A stretch of 64,000 bases of DNA. Source: an uncultured Alistipes sp. (GTDB lineage Bacteria > Bacteroidota > Bacteroidia > Bacteroidales > Rikenellaceae). The stretch is taken from contig CALURC010000007.1 in assembly GCA_944323075.1 (NCBI GenBank), positions 62,001-126,000 of the forward strand. The letters are read 5' to 3'. Positions 7,930 through 14,945 of this stretch are shown here, piece by piece. Position 1 is the first letter of the stretch; the number at the start of each line of letters is the position of its first letter. A model generated the notes under the pieces. It was not told the origin of the DNA. It did no database searches and saw only the letters and a program-made list of their open reading frames with translations. The position numbers and the translations under genes were made by a program.

Positions 7930-8388
7930 TTACTTGTCGTCCGGAAGTTTGGCGAAGGCTGTCTTCACTGCTTCGGCATCGGTGGTGATACGCATCAGCG
8001 CAACGGTCGCCTTGAGTGCCTGTGCCTGGTTGCAGAATTGCGTGACGGTATTAAGGAGGACTTCCGACCGTCCGACACGGAACGACATCACAGCGTCTGC
8101 CGTCAGGGTGTTGGTCTTGTTCATGCCGTGGTTCAGGAACCGGTTTACTGCCAGCCTGTCAGCCGGATCGATGTCCTCATACTTGCCGTTGCCCGTGGCA
8201 TGGCTTACCATGACACGTACGGCGTCTGCCTGATAAAGTGTACAAGAGTTGAGGAATGCAAGTACATGGGCGAACTCCGCCTTGAGTTCGCCTCTTGCGC
8301 GGGGCTGTTTGCCATTGTTTTTTCCGCTGTTGTCCTTTTGCGCGGGAACATTGCTGTTCACCTGCAGCACATTGTTTTCATTGTTCAT
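7930..8388 (-). CDS. Hypothetical mobilizable-element protein, 152 aa
   Basis: A soluble protein with a basic, low-complexity N-terminus (about 1-35, PAQKDNSGKNNGKQPRARG) followed by an all-helical domain (AEFAHVLAFLNSCTLYQADAV, TQFCNQAQALKATVAL). It lies between the HTH gene and the mobilization operon on the same strand, separated from the HTH gene by 66 bases, so the two may be co-transcribed. I do not recognise a named family. Its position suggests a conserved backbone role in regulation or excision rather than cargo. Confidence 0.6.
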   Translation of the reverse strand: MNNENNVLQVNSNVPAQKDNSGKNNGKQPRARGELKAEFAHVLAFLNSCTLYQADAVRVMVSHATGNGKYEDIDPADRLAVNRFLNHGMNKTNTLTADAVMSFRVGRSEVLLNTVTQFCNQAQALKATVALMRITTDAEAVKTAFAKLPDDK

Positions 8389-8454
8389 GCTGAAATGGTT
8401 TAAATGGTTTTTGAATACTGTTTGATTGGTGTTTGAATCTCATTCGGATGTTCG

Positions 8455-8697
8455 TTACTTGTCCGCATGGCGGTTTACAAGATACTGCGCGGCATCGCTG
8501 TCAATTTCCGCTTGCGACCTGACACGGATGTTTGTCAGCCATGTGTCAAGGTCTGCCTTCGAGAAGAAACACAGTTTGCCGTTGGGCTTGTAATAAGGGA
8601 TTGCACGGCGCATCATCAGTTTGTAGAGATAGCTCGGCTTGAGTCCGAGGTACTTTGCAGCCTCGGTGGTAGTGAGTAGGTTTCTTTCTGTTTCCAT
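8455..8697 (-). CDS. Helix-turn-helix protein, excisionase/MerR-like (HTH_17)
   Basis: An 80-residue protein with LLTTTEAAKYLGLKPSYLYKLM...IPYYKPNGKLCFFSKADLDTWL, the full winged-helix pattern of HTH_17 / excisionase family proteins. In Bacteroidales mobile elements such proteins act as recombination directionality factors or regulators of excision and mobilization. It has its own promoter (TAACTTTG -7 box at 8782-8789) and a leader of roughly 75 bases. A role in excision alongside the two recombinases is inferred. Confidence 0.8.
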   Translation of the reverse strand: METERNLLTTTEAAKYLGLKPSYLYKLMMRRAIPYYKPNGKLCFFSKADLDTWLTNIRVRSQAEIDSDAAQYLVNRHADK

Positions 8698-8781
8698 ATC
8701 GCTTTCAATTTGTTTTTATTCCTGTTGCCACTCGGCATAACACCTTGCCTTTCTGCTGTTTTATGCCTTATGTTTCGCTTG

Positions 8782-8811
8782 CAAAGTTACTTTGGACTTG
8801 AAGTGGCACAA
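8782..8811 (-). promoter_or_regulatory. Promoter of the HTH gene
   Basis: On the - strand TAACTTTG (8782-8789) matches the Bacteroidetes -7 box TAnnTTTG, and a TTG (8809-8811) sits 19 bases upstream as a -33 element. It would drive the HTH gene (start 8697). Confidence 0.55.
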
Positions 8812-8844
8812 TGTGGTCCGAATGGGGAAAGTGTATAAGACAAC

Positions 8845-8883
8845 AATGCACCATACTGCTGGTATTCAGCGGTATGGCGCATT
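8845..8883. repeat. 17-bp imperfect inverted repeat (hairpin)
   Basis: AATGCACCATACTGCTG (8845-8861) and CAGCGGTATGGCGCATT (8867-8883) pair at 15 of 17 positions around a 5-base loop. In a - strand transcript both mismatches become G-U pairs, giving a continuous stem. It lies after the stop of the three-gene operon (8929) and upstream of the HTH promoter. The bases after the stem on the - strand (GTTGTCTTAT) are only moderately U-rich, so it may be a terminator or a protein-binding dyad. Confidence 0.5.
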
Positions 8884-8928
8884 GCCGTAATCTTCGTATG
8901 TTATATCAAATGGGGAACTGGCGGGCTG

Positions 8929-9348
8929 TTATGGGGTACAGTTCAGTTGCCGGGCTTTTTGGATGGCATTGTCGATGGATTTGCGGTATTCCCGGTTCTC
9001 TCTTGTCGCACCTTGCGCACACACGTCGTTGCGGTGCTTGTCGTAATATGACTTGGATATGCCGCAACGTTGCAGGAAATCTTCCGCCCATTGCTTGCCA
9101 CGCTCACGCGGCTTGACGGTCTGCGATACGGACAACACCATGTAGCAGATGCGCAGGTTCTCTTTCGGACGCACGGTGACAGGCTGTACCGTCGGCTTCA
9201 GGTTCATGAAGTTCACGAAGTCACTGCCGGAAAGATGACCGAACTGGCAGTCGTTACAGACCTCGTAGATGAACAGGCACATGGCGAGGTCAACGGTGTC
9301 CATCCATGCGGATGTGTCTTTGAACAGGAAGCCGTCACTCATGCGCAT
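8929..9348 (-). CDS. Hypothetical protein, third gene of the ATPase operon, 139 aa
   Basis: A small soluble protein beginning MRMSDGFLFKDTSAWMDTVDLAMCLFIYEVCN and ending in a charged helical tail (SYYDKHRNDVCAQGATRENREYRKSIDNAIQKARQL). It overlaps the preceding gene by 14 bases, so it belongs to the operon ATPase - coiled coil - this gene. No domain recognised and no membrane segment. Conserved-looking Cys residues (CNDCQ, RC, VC) are scattered without a clear zinc motif. Function unknown. Confidence 0.6.
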   Translation of the reverse strand: MRMSDGFLFKDTSAWMDTVDLAMCLFIYEVCNDCQFGHLSGSDFVNFMNLKPTVQPVTVRPKENLRICYMVLSVSQTVKPRERGKQWAEDFLQRCGISKSYYDKHRNDVCAQGATRENREYRKSIDNAIQKARQLNCTP

Positions 9349-9964
9349 CCTCCTTCATCCGTCTTATGTCGCTGATGATGCTTCCCGAAATGCCTTTCAG
9401 TCTCTCAACCAGCACGGAAAGGAACATCGGCTTGAAACAATACACGCAGAAGGTTCGGTCACGTTCCTGCTGCCACTTATTATATAAAAGGTTCGCACGC
9501 GCGTGGGCTGTGTCGTATTCCGCTTTCTTGGCATCGCACAAAGGGTCAAGCGACTTGTATTCCTCTGAGTTGAGCGATAAGAAATCCAGCCGGTTGCTCA
9601 TTGCCGAATACTCGCGCCACAGTCCGGTGGCAACATCTTTCGCTTCCCCGTAGCGTGATTCAAACGGTCTGAGGTTCGCTTCAAAAAGGCTCTCAAAATC
9701 CACGGACTGCAATCCAGTAATATCCAAAGACAGAAATCTTTCAGCCTCCGAAAAAAGGGAAAAGGAAATTTCATTCAACTGTTCCGCATCGTCATGGAAC
9801 ATCGCAGCCGTCTCTGTCACAATTTGGTTTGTCTCATTGAAATCCTTGTAGAACAGGGATAGCAGCAAAGCCTGTTCAAAGGTGATGCTGTCCTGCTTAC
9901 AAGTGGCAAGCAAGTTATTTACCTCTTGCAGCCGTTGTGTTATCTGTTGTATCATCATAATCAT
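9335..9964 (-). CDS. Hypothetical helical protein, second gene of the ATPase operon, 209 aa
   Basis: The ATG (9962-9964) overlaps the stop of the ATPase gene by one base and the 3' end overlaps the next gene by 14. The sequence is almost all helical, with long amphipathic stretches (QQITQRLQEVNNLLATCKQ; DAKKAEYDTAHARANLLYNKWQQERDR) suggesting coiled coils. A CVYC pair near residue 175 precedes a hydrophobic patch. No family recognised. Tight coupling to the ATPase argues for a shared function, possibly as an adaptor; this is inference. Confidence 0.6.
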   Translation of the reverse strand: MIMMIQQITQRLQEVNNLLATCKQDSITFEQALLLSLFYKDFNETNQIVTETAAMFHDDAEQLNEISFSLFSEAERFLSLDITGLQSVDFESLFEANLRPFESRYGEAKDVATGLWREYSAMSNRLDFLSLNSEEYKSLDPLCDAKKAEYDTAHARANLLYNKWQQERDRTFCVYCFKPMFLSVLVERLKGISGSIISDIRRMKEDAHE

Positions 9965-11397
9965 CAGGAATTGAAAAGGTCATCCATTGTCACCTCGCTG
10001 TGAACTATACTTTTGTTTTTAGCATTGGCCACGCCGTAGGTTGTGACAAATGTGTTTACTAGTGTTTTCTTGTTTTTTGTCGCCATACGGAACAAACCCA
10101 TACGTTCACGGAGTTTCATCTCATAACTTGTTGTAATACCGTATAGATCTGTACTAAACTTCATTTCACACAAATGAATTATGCGGTCTGCACGTTCAAT
10201 AATCATGTCTATCTGAAAGCCGGGTATACCATCGCCTTTGTCAGCCTTGCTTCGCCATGTAGAAATGGCAGTTCCAACTCCGGCGATGCCCAATGCAGTT
10301 TTAATTTGCCTATGATGATTCAGGCAAACAAGCTCAAAACTTAGTCCCATCCATGCTGACACACTTCGTGAATCAAGGTTATTGCTCCACCACAATCCGT
10401 CTTTTGTATTATTGGGTTCAATGAACTTATAATAGAACAATGTAAAAAAGTCGGTAAGTCTGAACAGACTGTCTCGTGTTTTGTTCCCGTAATGGGACAG
10501 CCGTGTGATAAAATCGCAGCGTTCAAGATTTCTCAATATTTTGCTCAGAAAAGCACCTTCAATGCCGGTCATACGGAGAATGTCCTCACGTGTCAGACCT
10601 AATTTGTTTTCCGACAACAGTCTAACGACTGAAATATAAGTGTCGGCCTTGGCAAACAACGCTGTATAGAGTTCATCGAACTCACCCCGGAGCTGTGCGC
10701 CTTCCGCGAATATCAGGTGGTCTATATTCTGTGCAAGACTGTCCGAAACATTCAGTAGGCTCAGATAAAAAGGTGTTCCGCCAAATATCATATAACATTG
10801 GAGTATTTGGTATCTGTCCCATTGGCAGTTTCTTTGCCTCAGATACTCTTCTGTTTCATGCAAGGTGAATGGAGAAAGATGCAGGTTGCATGTGATACGG
10901 GCGTGCAATCCGCCCTGATTGCCTCCTATCTTGTCAGCCATCCAAGATGTTGCCGATCCGGTCGCGATGAACACTATGTCGGTACGTCGGTTCCCCCATC
11001 CGTTCCAGAAATTCTCCAATGCACTGACAAAATTGGAACGTTGGGTGTCCATCCACGGCATTTCATCTATGAAAACAACCTTTTTCCGTTTGCTCGGAAG
11101 TTTTTCGAGATAGTCGGCGAGCGCATTGAAAGCCTCGTACCAATTGGCTACTTTCGGCTGTTTCTTTTTGGAATGCCGTTCTATGGCTCTCATAAAATCC
11201 TGTAACTGTATCTTTGCCGGTGTCTTATGTTCACCAACAAAAGTAAAGTCATATTTGTAGTTAAAAAACTTGTCTATAAGATATGTCTTGCCGATACGTC
11301 GGCGACCGCTGACGATTACAAACTCAGATCTGTCGGAATCCAAGCACCGCTGCAGTTCTTCACACTCTCTGTTTCGGGATATCAGTCTATCTTGCAT
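9964..11397 (-). CDS. AAA/archaeal-type ATPase with DUF234-like PD-(D/E)XK C-terminus
   Basis: A 477-residue protein of the ATPase_2 (PF01637) plus DUF234 (PF03008) type. Walker A is GRRRIGKT (31-38) and Walker B is VVFIDE (about 107-112, followed by MPWMD). A helical winged-helix-like middle follows (LGLTREDILRMTGIEGAFLSKILRNLE, about 275-305). The C-terminus has IDMIIER (Asp397) and CEMK (Glu411, Lys413), the spacing of a PD-(D/E)XK nuclease core. Family members are common on mobile DNA and their substrates are mostly unknown. It leads a three-gene overlapping operon. Its promoter lies just downstream of four 23-bp alternating repeats. Possible roles are genome defence, control of the element, or a nuclease-based competition module; none is shown by the sequence. 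Confidence 0.8.
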   Translation of the reverse strand: MQDRLISRNRECEELQRCLDSDRSEFVIVSGRRRIGKTYLIDKFFNYKYDFTFVGEHKTPAKIQLQDFMRAIERHSKKKQPKVANWYEAFNALADYLEKLPSKRKKVVFIDEMPWMDTQRSNFVSALENFWNGWGNRRTDIVFIATGSATSWMADKIGGNQGGLHARITCNLHLSPFTLHETEEYLRQRNCQWDRYQILQCYMIFGGTPFYLSLLNVSDSLAQNIDHLIFAEGAQLRGEFDELYTALFAKADTYISVVRLLSENKLGLTREDILRMTGIEGAFLSKILRNLERCDFITRLSHYGNKTRDSLFRLTDFFTLFYYKFIEPNNTKDGLWWSNNLDSRSVSAWMGLSFELVCLNHHRQIKTALGIAGVGTAISTWRSKADKGDGIPGFQIDMIIERADRIIHLCEMKFSTDLYGITTSYEMKLRERMGLFRMATKNKKTLVNTFVTTYGVANAKNKSIVHSEVTMDDLFNS

Positions 11398-11416
11398 AAC
11401 TTTTCCATTGATTTTG

Positions 11417-11424
11417 CAAAGGTA
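11417..11424 (-). promoter_or_regulatory. -7 box of the ATPase operon
   Basis: TACCTTTG on the - strand matches the Bacteroidetes -7 consensus 19 bases before the ATPase ATG (11397). The first copy of the 23-bp repeat array begins about 30 bases upstream, in position to act as an operator. Confidence 0.5.
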
Positions 11425-11453
11425 CTGATTTTTAATCGTAAAAAAAGAATGTT

Positions 11454-11580
11454 TTATGCTGACTTTTTACTTTATCGGTGAAATTTCATAAGATAAGGTA
11501 ATATCTCAGCATATATTTGTATACTGAGTTGCTACTTTATCACTAAACAAATTGTATTATAAGGTAGAAACTCAGTATAT
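11454..11580. repeat. Four 23-bp repeats in alternating orientation
   Basis: Copies lie at 11454-11476 (-), 11492-11514 (+), 11519-11541 (-) and 11558-11580 (+). Read in one direction they fit the consensus gATAARGTAnnnAnCTCAGYATAt, with ATAA, GTA and TCAG identical in all four. Gaps are 15, 4 and 16 bases, so the array is two near-identical dyads. The last copy touches the stop codon of the first recombinase gene, and the first lies about 30 bases upstream of the ATPase -7 box. They could be recombinase arm sites or operators of the ATPase operon. Confidence 0.85.
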
Positions 11581-12731
11581 CAGTCAAATACGCCATCGAC
11601 CAGATTGACAGCTTCAACCTTCTTGCTGTCAACGATTTTAGCGTATATCTGGGTCGTTTTCACGTTGGAGTGGCCGAGCAGCTTGCTCGTGGTATAAAGG
11701 TCTGCGCCCAATGTCAGCATCATCGTCGCGAAGCTGTGCCTCGACGTGTGGTAGGTGATTTTCTTGGTGATACCGGCCGCTTTCACCCACTTTGCCAGCA
11801 CCTTGTTTATGTTGGGTTCGGCAATCAGCCCGTCAAACACCTTGCCGTCATCCGGGGCATCGCCACGTTCAGGAATCCATTTCATCGCCTGCGAGGAAAG
11901 GGGAAGGAATATCGGGGTCGTGGTTTTCTGCATCACGACAGACGCGCGCCACTGTTCCCCATCTTTGGACAAGTCACGCCAGCGGAGTGCGTAAATGTCA
12001 CTGAGCCTCAGACCACAATAGCAGGCGAAAAGATAAGCACGTTTCACATCCTCCCTCGGACATTCCGTCGCTATAAGGGTCTTTATCTCGTCCACGGTAA
12101 GGAACTCACGCTTGCTCTCCGGCACCTTGATGCGCTCGGTCGGGGTAAGCGACATGAACGGGTTTTCGGGAATGATGTCAGCCCTGACCGCCGCGTTCAA
12201 TGCCGTGCTGAAGTAGCCGACATAATCCGACATGCTTTTCGGACTCAGCGGATTGCCCCACGTGGTCTTGTATTCGGACTGGAGCCAGCGGATGAAGGCA
12301 ACACAGAAGTTCTTGTCGATGTCACCCATGCGCACCTTGTTCTTTCCTATATAAGTAGAAACAAGGTTAGACACCGTACCCAACAGTTTCACGCCTCTCA
12401 CACCTCTGCGTTTTTGTTCCTCATAGAATGTCCGCATCCAGTCCGACAGCAGCATCTTTGACCTGCCTGATGTGTTCTTCAGTCCGGCCTTGTTGTTGGT
12501 CAGTTCGATTATCCGTTTTGACTTGATGGTCTCCACAGCCGCCAGTGTGGCCCTGTTCTGTTCCTTGACACGGGCATTGATTTCGGGAAGGCGGTAGAGC
12601 TTAAGGAACTCGTACTGCCTCTTGCCGTCCACATAGATGTCAAGATAGTATGACTCGGAACCGTCCGCAAGTTTCTTGGTGCGCACCTTCACCGGTTCCT
12701 TCAGTTTTGTCTTTTTGCCGTTTGCCGCCAT
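11580..12731 (-). CDS. Tyrosine recombinase/integrase (first of tandem pair)
   Basis: A 383-residue phage-integrase family protein. It has an N-terminal arm-binding-like domain with KLADGSESYYLDIYVDGKR, a SAM-like core-binding domain (about 90-195) and a catalytic domain from about 205. Catalytic residues are all present: Arg242 (CGLRLSD), Lys269, His328 and Arg331 (HTSRHSFAT), His354 (LLGHSNVKTTQIY) and the nucleophile Tyr363. It catalyses site-specific integration and excision. It is downstream of a paralogous recombinase on the same strand with a 36-base gap, so both are probably expressed from the upstream promoter. The stop codon abuts the 23-bp repeat array. Confidence 0.92.
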   Translation of the reverse strand: MAANGKKTKLKEPVKVRTKKLADGSESYYLDIYVDGKRQYEFLKLYRLPEINARVKEQNRATLAAVETIKSKRIIELTNNKAGLKNTSGRSKMLLSDWMRTFYEEQKRRGVRGVKLLGTVSNLVSTYIGKNKVRMGDIDKNFCVAFIRWLQSEYKTTWGNPLSPKSMSDYVGYFSTALNAAVRADIIPENPFMSLTPTERIKVPESKREFLTVDEIKTLIATECPREDVKRAYLFACYCGLRLSDIYALRWRDLSKDGEQWRASVVMQKTTTPIFLPLSSQAMKWIPERGDAPDDGKVFDGLIAEPNINKVLAKWVKAAGITKKITYHTSRHSFATMMLTLGADLYTTSKLLGHSNVKTTQIYAKIVDSKKVEAVNLVDGVFD

Positions 12732-12767
12732 ATATAATAATATAATAAGGTATTACGATTTATGATT

Positions 12768-13913
12768 TCAGAATACGGAATCCGCAAGGTTCACCGCCTC
12801 GTCCTTCTTCCGGTCGATTATCCTCGCGTATATCTGGGTGTGCTTGACCGAGCTGTGTCCCAGCAGTTTCGACACGGTGTACAAGTCCGCTCCGAGGGTG
12901 AGCATCATCGTTGCGAAGGAGTGCCTGCTTGTATGATAGGAGATATGCTTCCTGATTCCTGCCGCCTCCGCCCACTTTTTCAGGTTCTCGTTCACGTTAC
13001 CGTAATTGACGAGGTTGCCGAACACATAATCATCAAAGGTGCTATCTCCTTTTTCGGGCATCCATTTCAATGCCTGTCCTGACAGGGGAATGTATAACGG
13101 CTTGGTGGTCTTCTTCATCACGACCGAAACGAATGTCTGCCCGTTCTCGGTATAAACATCACCCCATTTGAGATTTCTGACATCGCTGATGCGAAGACCT
13201 GTAAAACAGGAGAACAGATAAGCCCTCTTCACAAGTTCGTTGGGGCAGTCCGTGGTAATCATGCTCCGTATCTCGTCAATAGTCAGATATTCACGCTTGC
13301 TTTCCGGCTTCTTTATCTTCTCGATGGTCTCAAGTCTGTTCCACGGGTTCTTGTCTATGAGTCCTTCGCGTACCGCTTCGTTGAGCATGGTGCGGAAAGT
13401 CTGGCAATAGGTGTCTGCGGTTCTCGCGCTGACGGGCTTCCCTGTCAGGCGGTGCTTGTATGTGTTGCGGAACCAGTCAATCATGTCAAGGCAGAACTGC
13501 CTGTCAATATCCGAAAGGCTGGTGTCAGGACGGAACATATGCAAAGCCTTTTTCACGTTGCTGATGCTACCCATGTCTCTTAAACCCCGTTTTTCGTGGT
13601 TGTCATAACAAGTTTGAAGCCAGTCCGAAAGTAGCATTCCCGTACCGGAACCGGCAAGTCCCGTCTCGGCTTTCGCATTCAACAGGGCTTCGGTTCTCGC
13701 TTGCAAGATTTCTTCCGCATCCCGGAGTGTGCGCGCGTTCTGACGCTTCGCTGTAGAAGAGGTTTCGGGCAGGAGGTAGAGTTGCAGGAACTCGTACTCG
13801 TGCCCGCCGTCCACGCTGCGGTCGAGGAACAGGGACATGCGTCCGTCTGCCAGTTTGCGGCGGCGTAACTTGAACGGGGATTTCTCCACCAGTGATTTCC
13901 TTTTTCTTCCCAT
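12768..13913 (-). CDS. Tyrosine recombinase/integrase (second of tandem pair)
   Basis: A 381-residue paralogue of the neighbouring recombinase, with the same layout and length and high similarity throughout (both share KLADG near residue 20, LLSDW near 95, PESKREfLT near 205, HTSRHSFATMMLTLGADLYT and a C-terminal EAVNL). Catalytic residues are Arg241, His327, Arg330, His353 and Tyr362. It is the gene nearest the element-chromosome junction and is transcribed inwards from a TACCTTTG box at 13941-13948. Two intact paralogues suggest that both act together or that they arose by element-element recombination. Confidence 0.92.
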   Translation of the reverse strand: MGRKRKSLVEKSPFKLRRRKLADGRMSLFLDRSVDGGHEYEFLQLYLLPETSSTAKRQNARTLRDAEEILQARTEALLNAKAETGLAGSGTGMLLSDWLQTCYDNHEKRGLRDMGSISNVKKALHMFRPDTSLSDIDRQFCLDMIDWFRNTYKHRLTGKPVSARTADTYCQTFRTMLNEAVREGLIDKNPWNRLETIEKIKKPESKREYLTIDEIRSMITTDCPNELVKRAYLFSCFTGLRISDVRNLKWGDVYTENGQTFVSVVMKKTTKPLYIPLSGQALKWMPEKGDSTFDDYVFGNLVNYGNVNENLKKWAEAAGIRKHISYHTSRHSFATMMLTLGADLYTVSKLLGHSSVKHTQIYARIIDRKKDEAVNLADSVF

Positions 13914-13940
13914 TGTCCTTCAGTGTCTTATATTCACCTG

Positions 13941-13948
13941 CAAAGGTA
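13941..13948 (-). promoter_or_regulatory. -7 box of the recombinase operon
   Basis: TACCTTTG on the - strand, 27 bases before the ATG at 13913, matches TAnnTTTG. No -33 match at the usual spacing was found. Confidence 0.45.
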
Positions 13949-14114
13949 CGAAATAATCCGCAAATGAGTATCGTTTTAGGTAACAAAAATGAAGAATAAT
14001 AGTGATTTTTAAGGAATGCATCAGAAATCATCTGATTTACGGAAGCATCTAATAATCAGAATTTATATAGATTTTCTCCGCTTTTATTTTCCCTTCTTTT
14101 GCATACATTGGCTA
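13949..14114. other. Probable element-chromosome junction (attachment region)
   Basis: A+T-rich bases between the recombinase promoter and the first flavodoxin-like codon. They include an inverted repeat ATCAGA-AATCA-TCTGAT (14020-14036). The flavodoxin reading frame stays open back to 14016 but encodes no flavodoxin-like sequence there, so the crossover probably lies close to 14,100. Confidence 0.4.
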
Positions 14115-14474
14115 ATGGACTACGATTTGTTGTTACTCGGATCATCTACGTGGGGAGCCGGTGATTTGCAGGACGATTGGTATAGTTTTGTCGACCAGTT
14201 AAAAAATAAGGATTTGACAGGAAAACGTGTAGCATTGTTCGGTTGTGGAGATTCGGCTTCCTATCCCGATACGTTTTGTGATGCCCTTTCTGTGCTGTAT
14301 GACGATTTAGCCGGAACCGGGTGTGCGTTTGTCGGGGCTTATGTGCCGGAAGATTATGATGTAACCGATTCTGCCGTGTGTCGCGATGGAAAATTTATCG
14401 GATTAGCCATCGATGATGTTAACGAAAGCGACAAGACGGAAGATCGGATTGATACGTGGATTGCAAATTTTTAA
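14115..14474 (+). pseudogene. fldA: Flavodoxin, N-terminally truncated
   Basis: The 119 residues from ATG 14115 are the C-terminal two thirds of a long-chain flavodoxin: YDLLLLGSSTWGAGDLQDDW (first FMN-ring loop), LTGKRVALFGCGDSASYPDTFCDA (second loop), and the C-terminal AIDDVNESDKTEDRIDTWI. A full flavodoxin has about 165-170 residues and starts with a phosphate loop of the form SxTGNTE; that part and the next helix are missing. Upstream codons in frame (hydrophobic, FLRFYFPFFCIHW) are not flavodoxin-like. The break coincides with the recombinase end of the element, so insertion into or beside this gene is the likely cause. The product should not bind FMN normally. Confidence 0.8.
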
Positions 14475-14487
14475 ATGAATTTACGCT

Positions 14488-14853
14488 ATGAGCGCAGAAG
14501 AATTCTCCCGTTTTAGCGATATGAAGATGTTCATGCACCATATTTATGAATTCAAAAAAGGAGTTCGAAATTTGGTGTTGTGCACCATGTGTCGGACTTG
14601 TGCGGAATTGGTCGGCGCCCGTTTGCGTCGTCAGCAAATCGATTATGTAATTCAGGAAGTTGTCGGGAATAAAGTGAATCTCTATTTTGGTAAACGGGCC
14701 TGTCTCGATGCTGTGAGAACGTTCATTGACAAACCGCTCAATCGATTGACCCCTGAAGAGGATTTTATGTTGGGTGCGATGTTAGGTTATGATATTACCC
14801 TGCAGTGCGAACGGTTCTGTAATCGTAAAAGAGTCGCTGCAGTAGCCGGATAA
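14488..14853 (+). CDS. DUF2023 family protein
   Basis: A 121-residue protein with the DUF2023 pattern: DMKMFMHHIYEFKKGVRNLVLCTM at the N-terminus, then VNLYFGKRACLDAVRTFID and LTPEEDFMLGAMLGYDITLQCERFC. Family members are typically encoded next to flavodoxin in Bacteroidetes, as here, 13 bases downstream of the flavodoxin remnant, suggesting they work together in an unknown redox process. Several Cys residues (CTMCRTC, LQCERFC) could bind metal. If the flavodoxin was inactivated by the element, this gene may have lost both its partner and its promoter. Confidence 0.85.
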   Translation: MSAEEFSRFSDMKMFMHHIYEFKKGVRNLVLCTMCRTCAELVGARLRRQQIDYVIQEVVGNKVNLYFGKRACLDAVRTFIDKPLNRLTPEEDFMLGAMLGYDITLQCERFCNRKRVAAVAG

Positions 14854-14888
14854 CTCAATTTTATGCCATCTGTTGAGTCTGTTGACGG

Positions 14889-14921
14889 AGAAGGGACGAC
14901 CTGTACGGGGCCGTTCCTTCT
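14889..14921 (+). terminator. Terminator after DUF2023
   Basis: AGAAGGGACG (14889-14898) pairs with CGTTCCTTCT (14912-14921) at 9 of 10 positions, followed by TTCTG. It lies between convergent genes and could serve the + strand. Confidence 0.5.
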
Positions 14922-14945
14922 TTCTGTCCGGTGAAATGATTCTGA

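Larger units (their letters stand above)
1..14114. mobile_element. Right part of an integrated mobilizable element
   Basis: Two tyrosine recombinases, a small HTH protein, a relaxase, its RHH accessory protein and an accessory gene array lie together and end against a truncated chromosomal flavodoxin gene. No type IV secretion (Tra) genes are visible, so from what is seen the unit looks mobilizable rather than self-transmissible. The left end is beyond the window. The right boundary is inferred to lie between the recombinase promoter (about 13,948) and the first flavodoxin-like codon (about 14,115); no att repeat can be identified from one side alone. Confidence 0.75.

Noticed and set aside
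11670-12461. 263-aa open frame on the + strand
   Set aside because: It lies wholly antisense to the first recombinase, whose catalytic residues are all present; the + strand product has no domain pattern.
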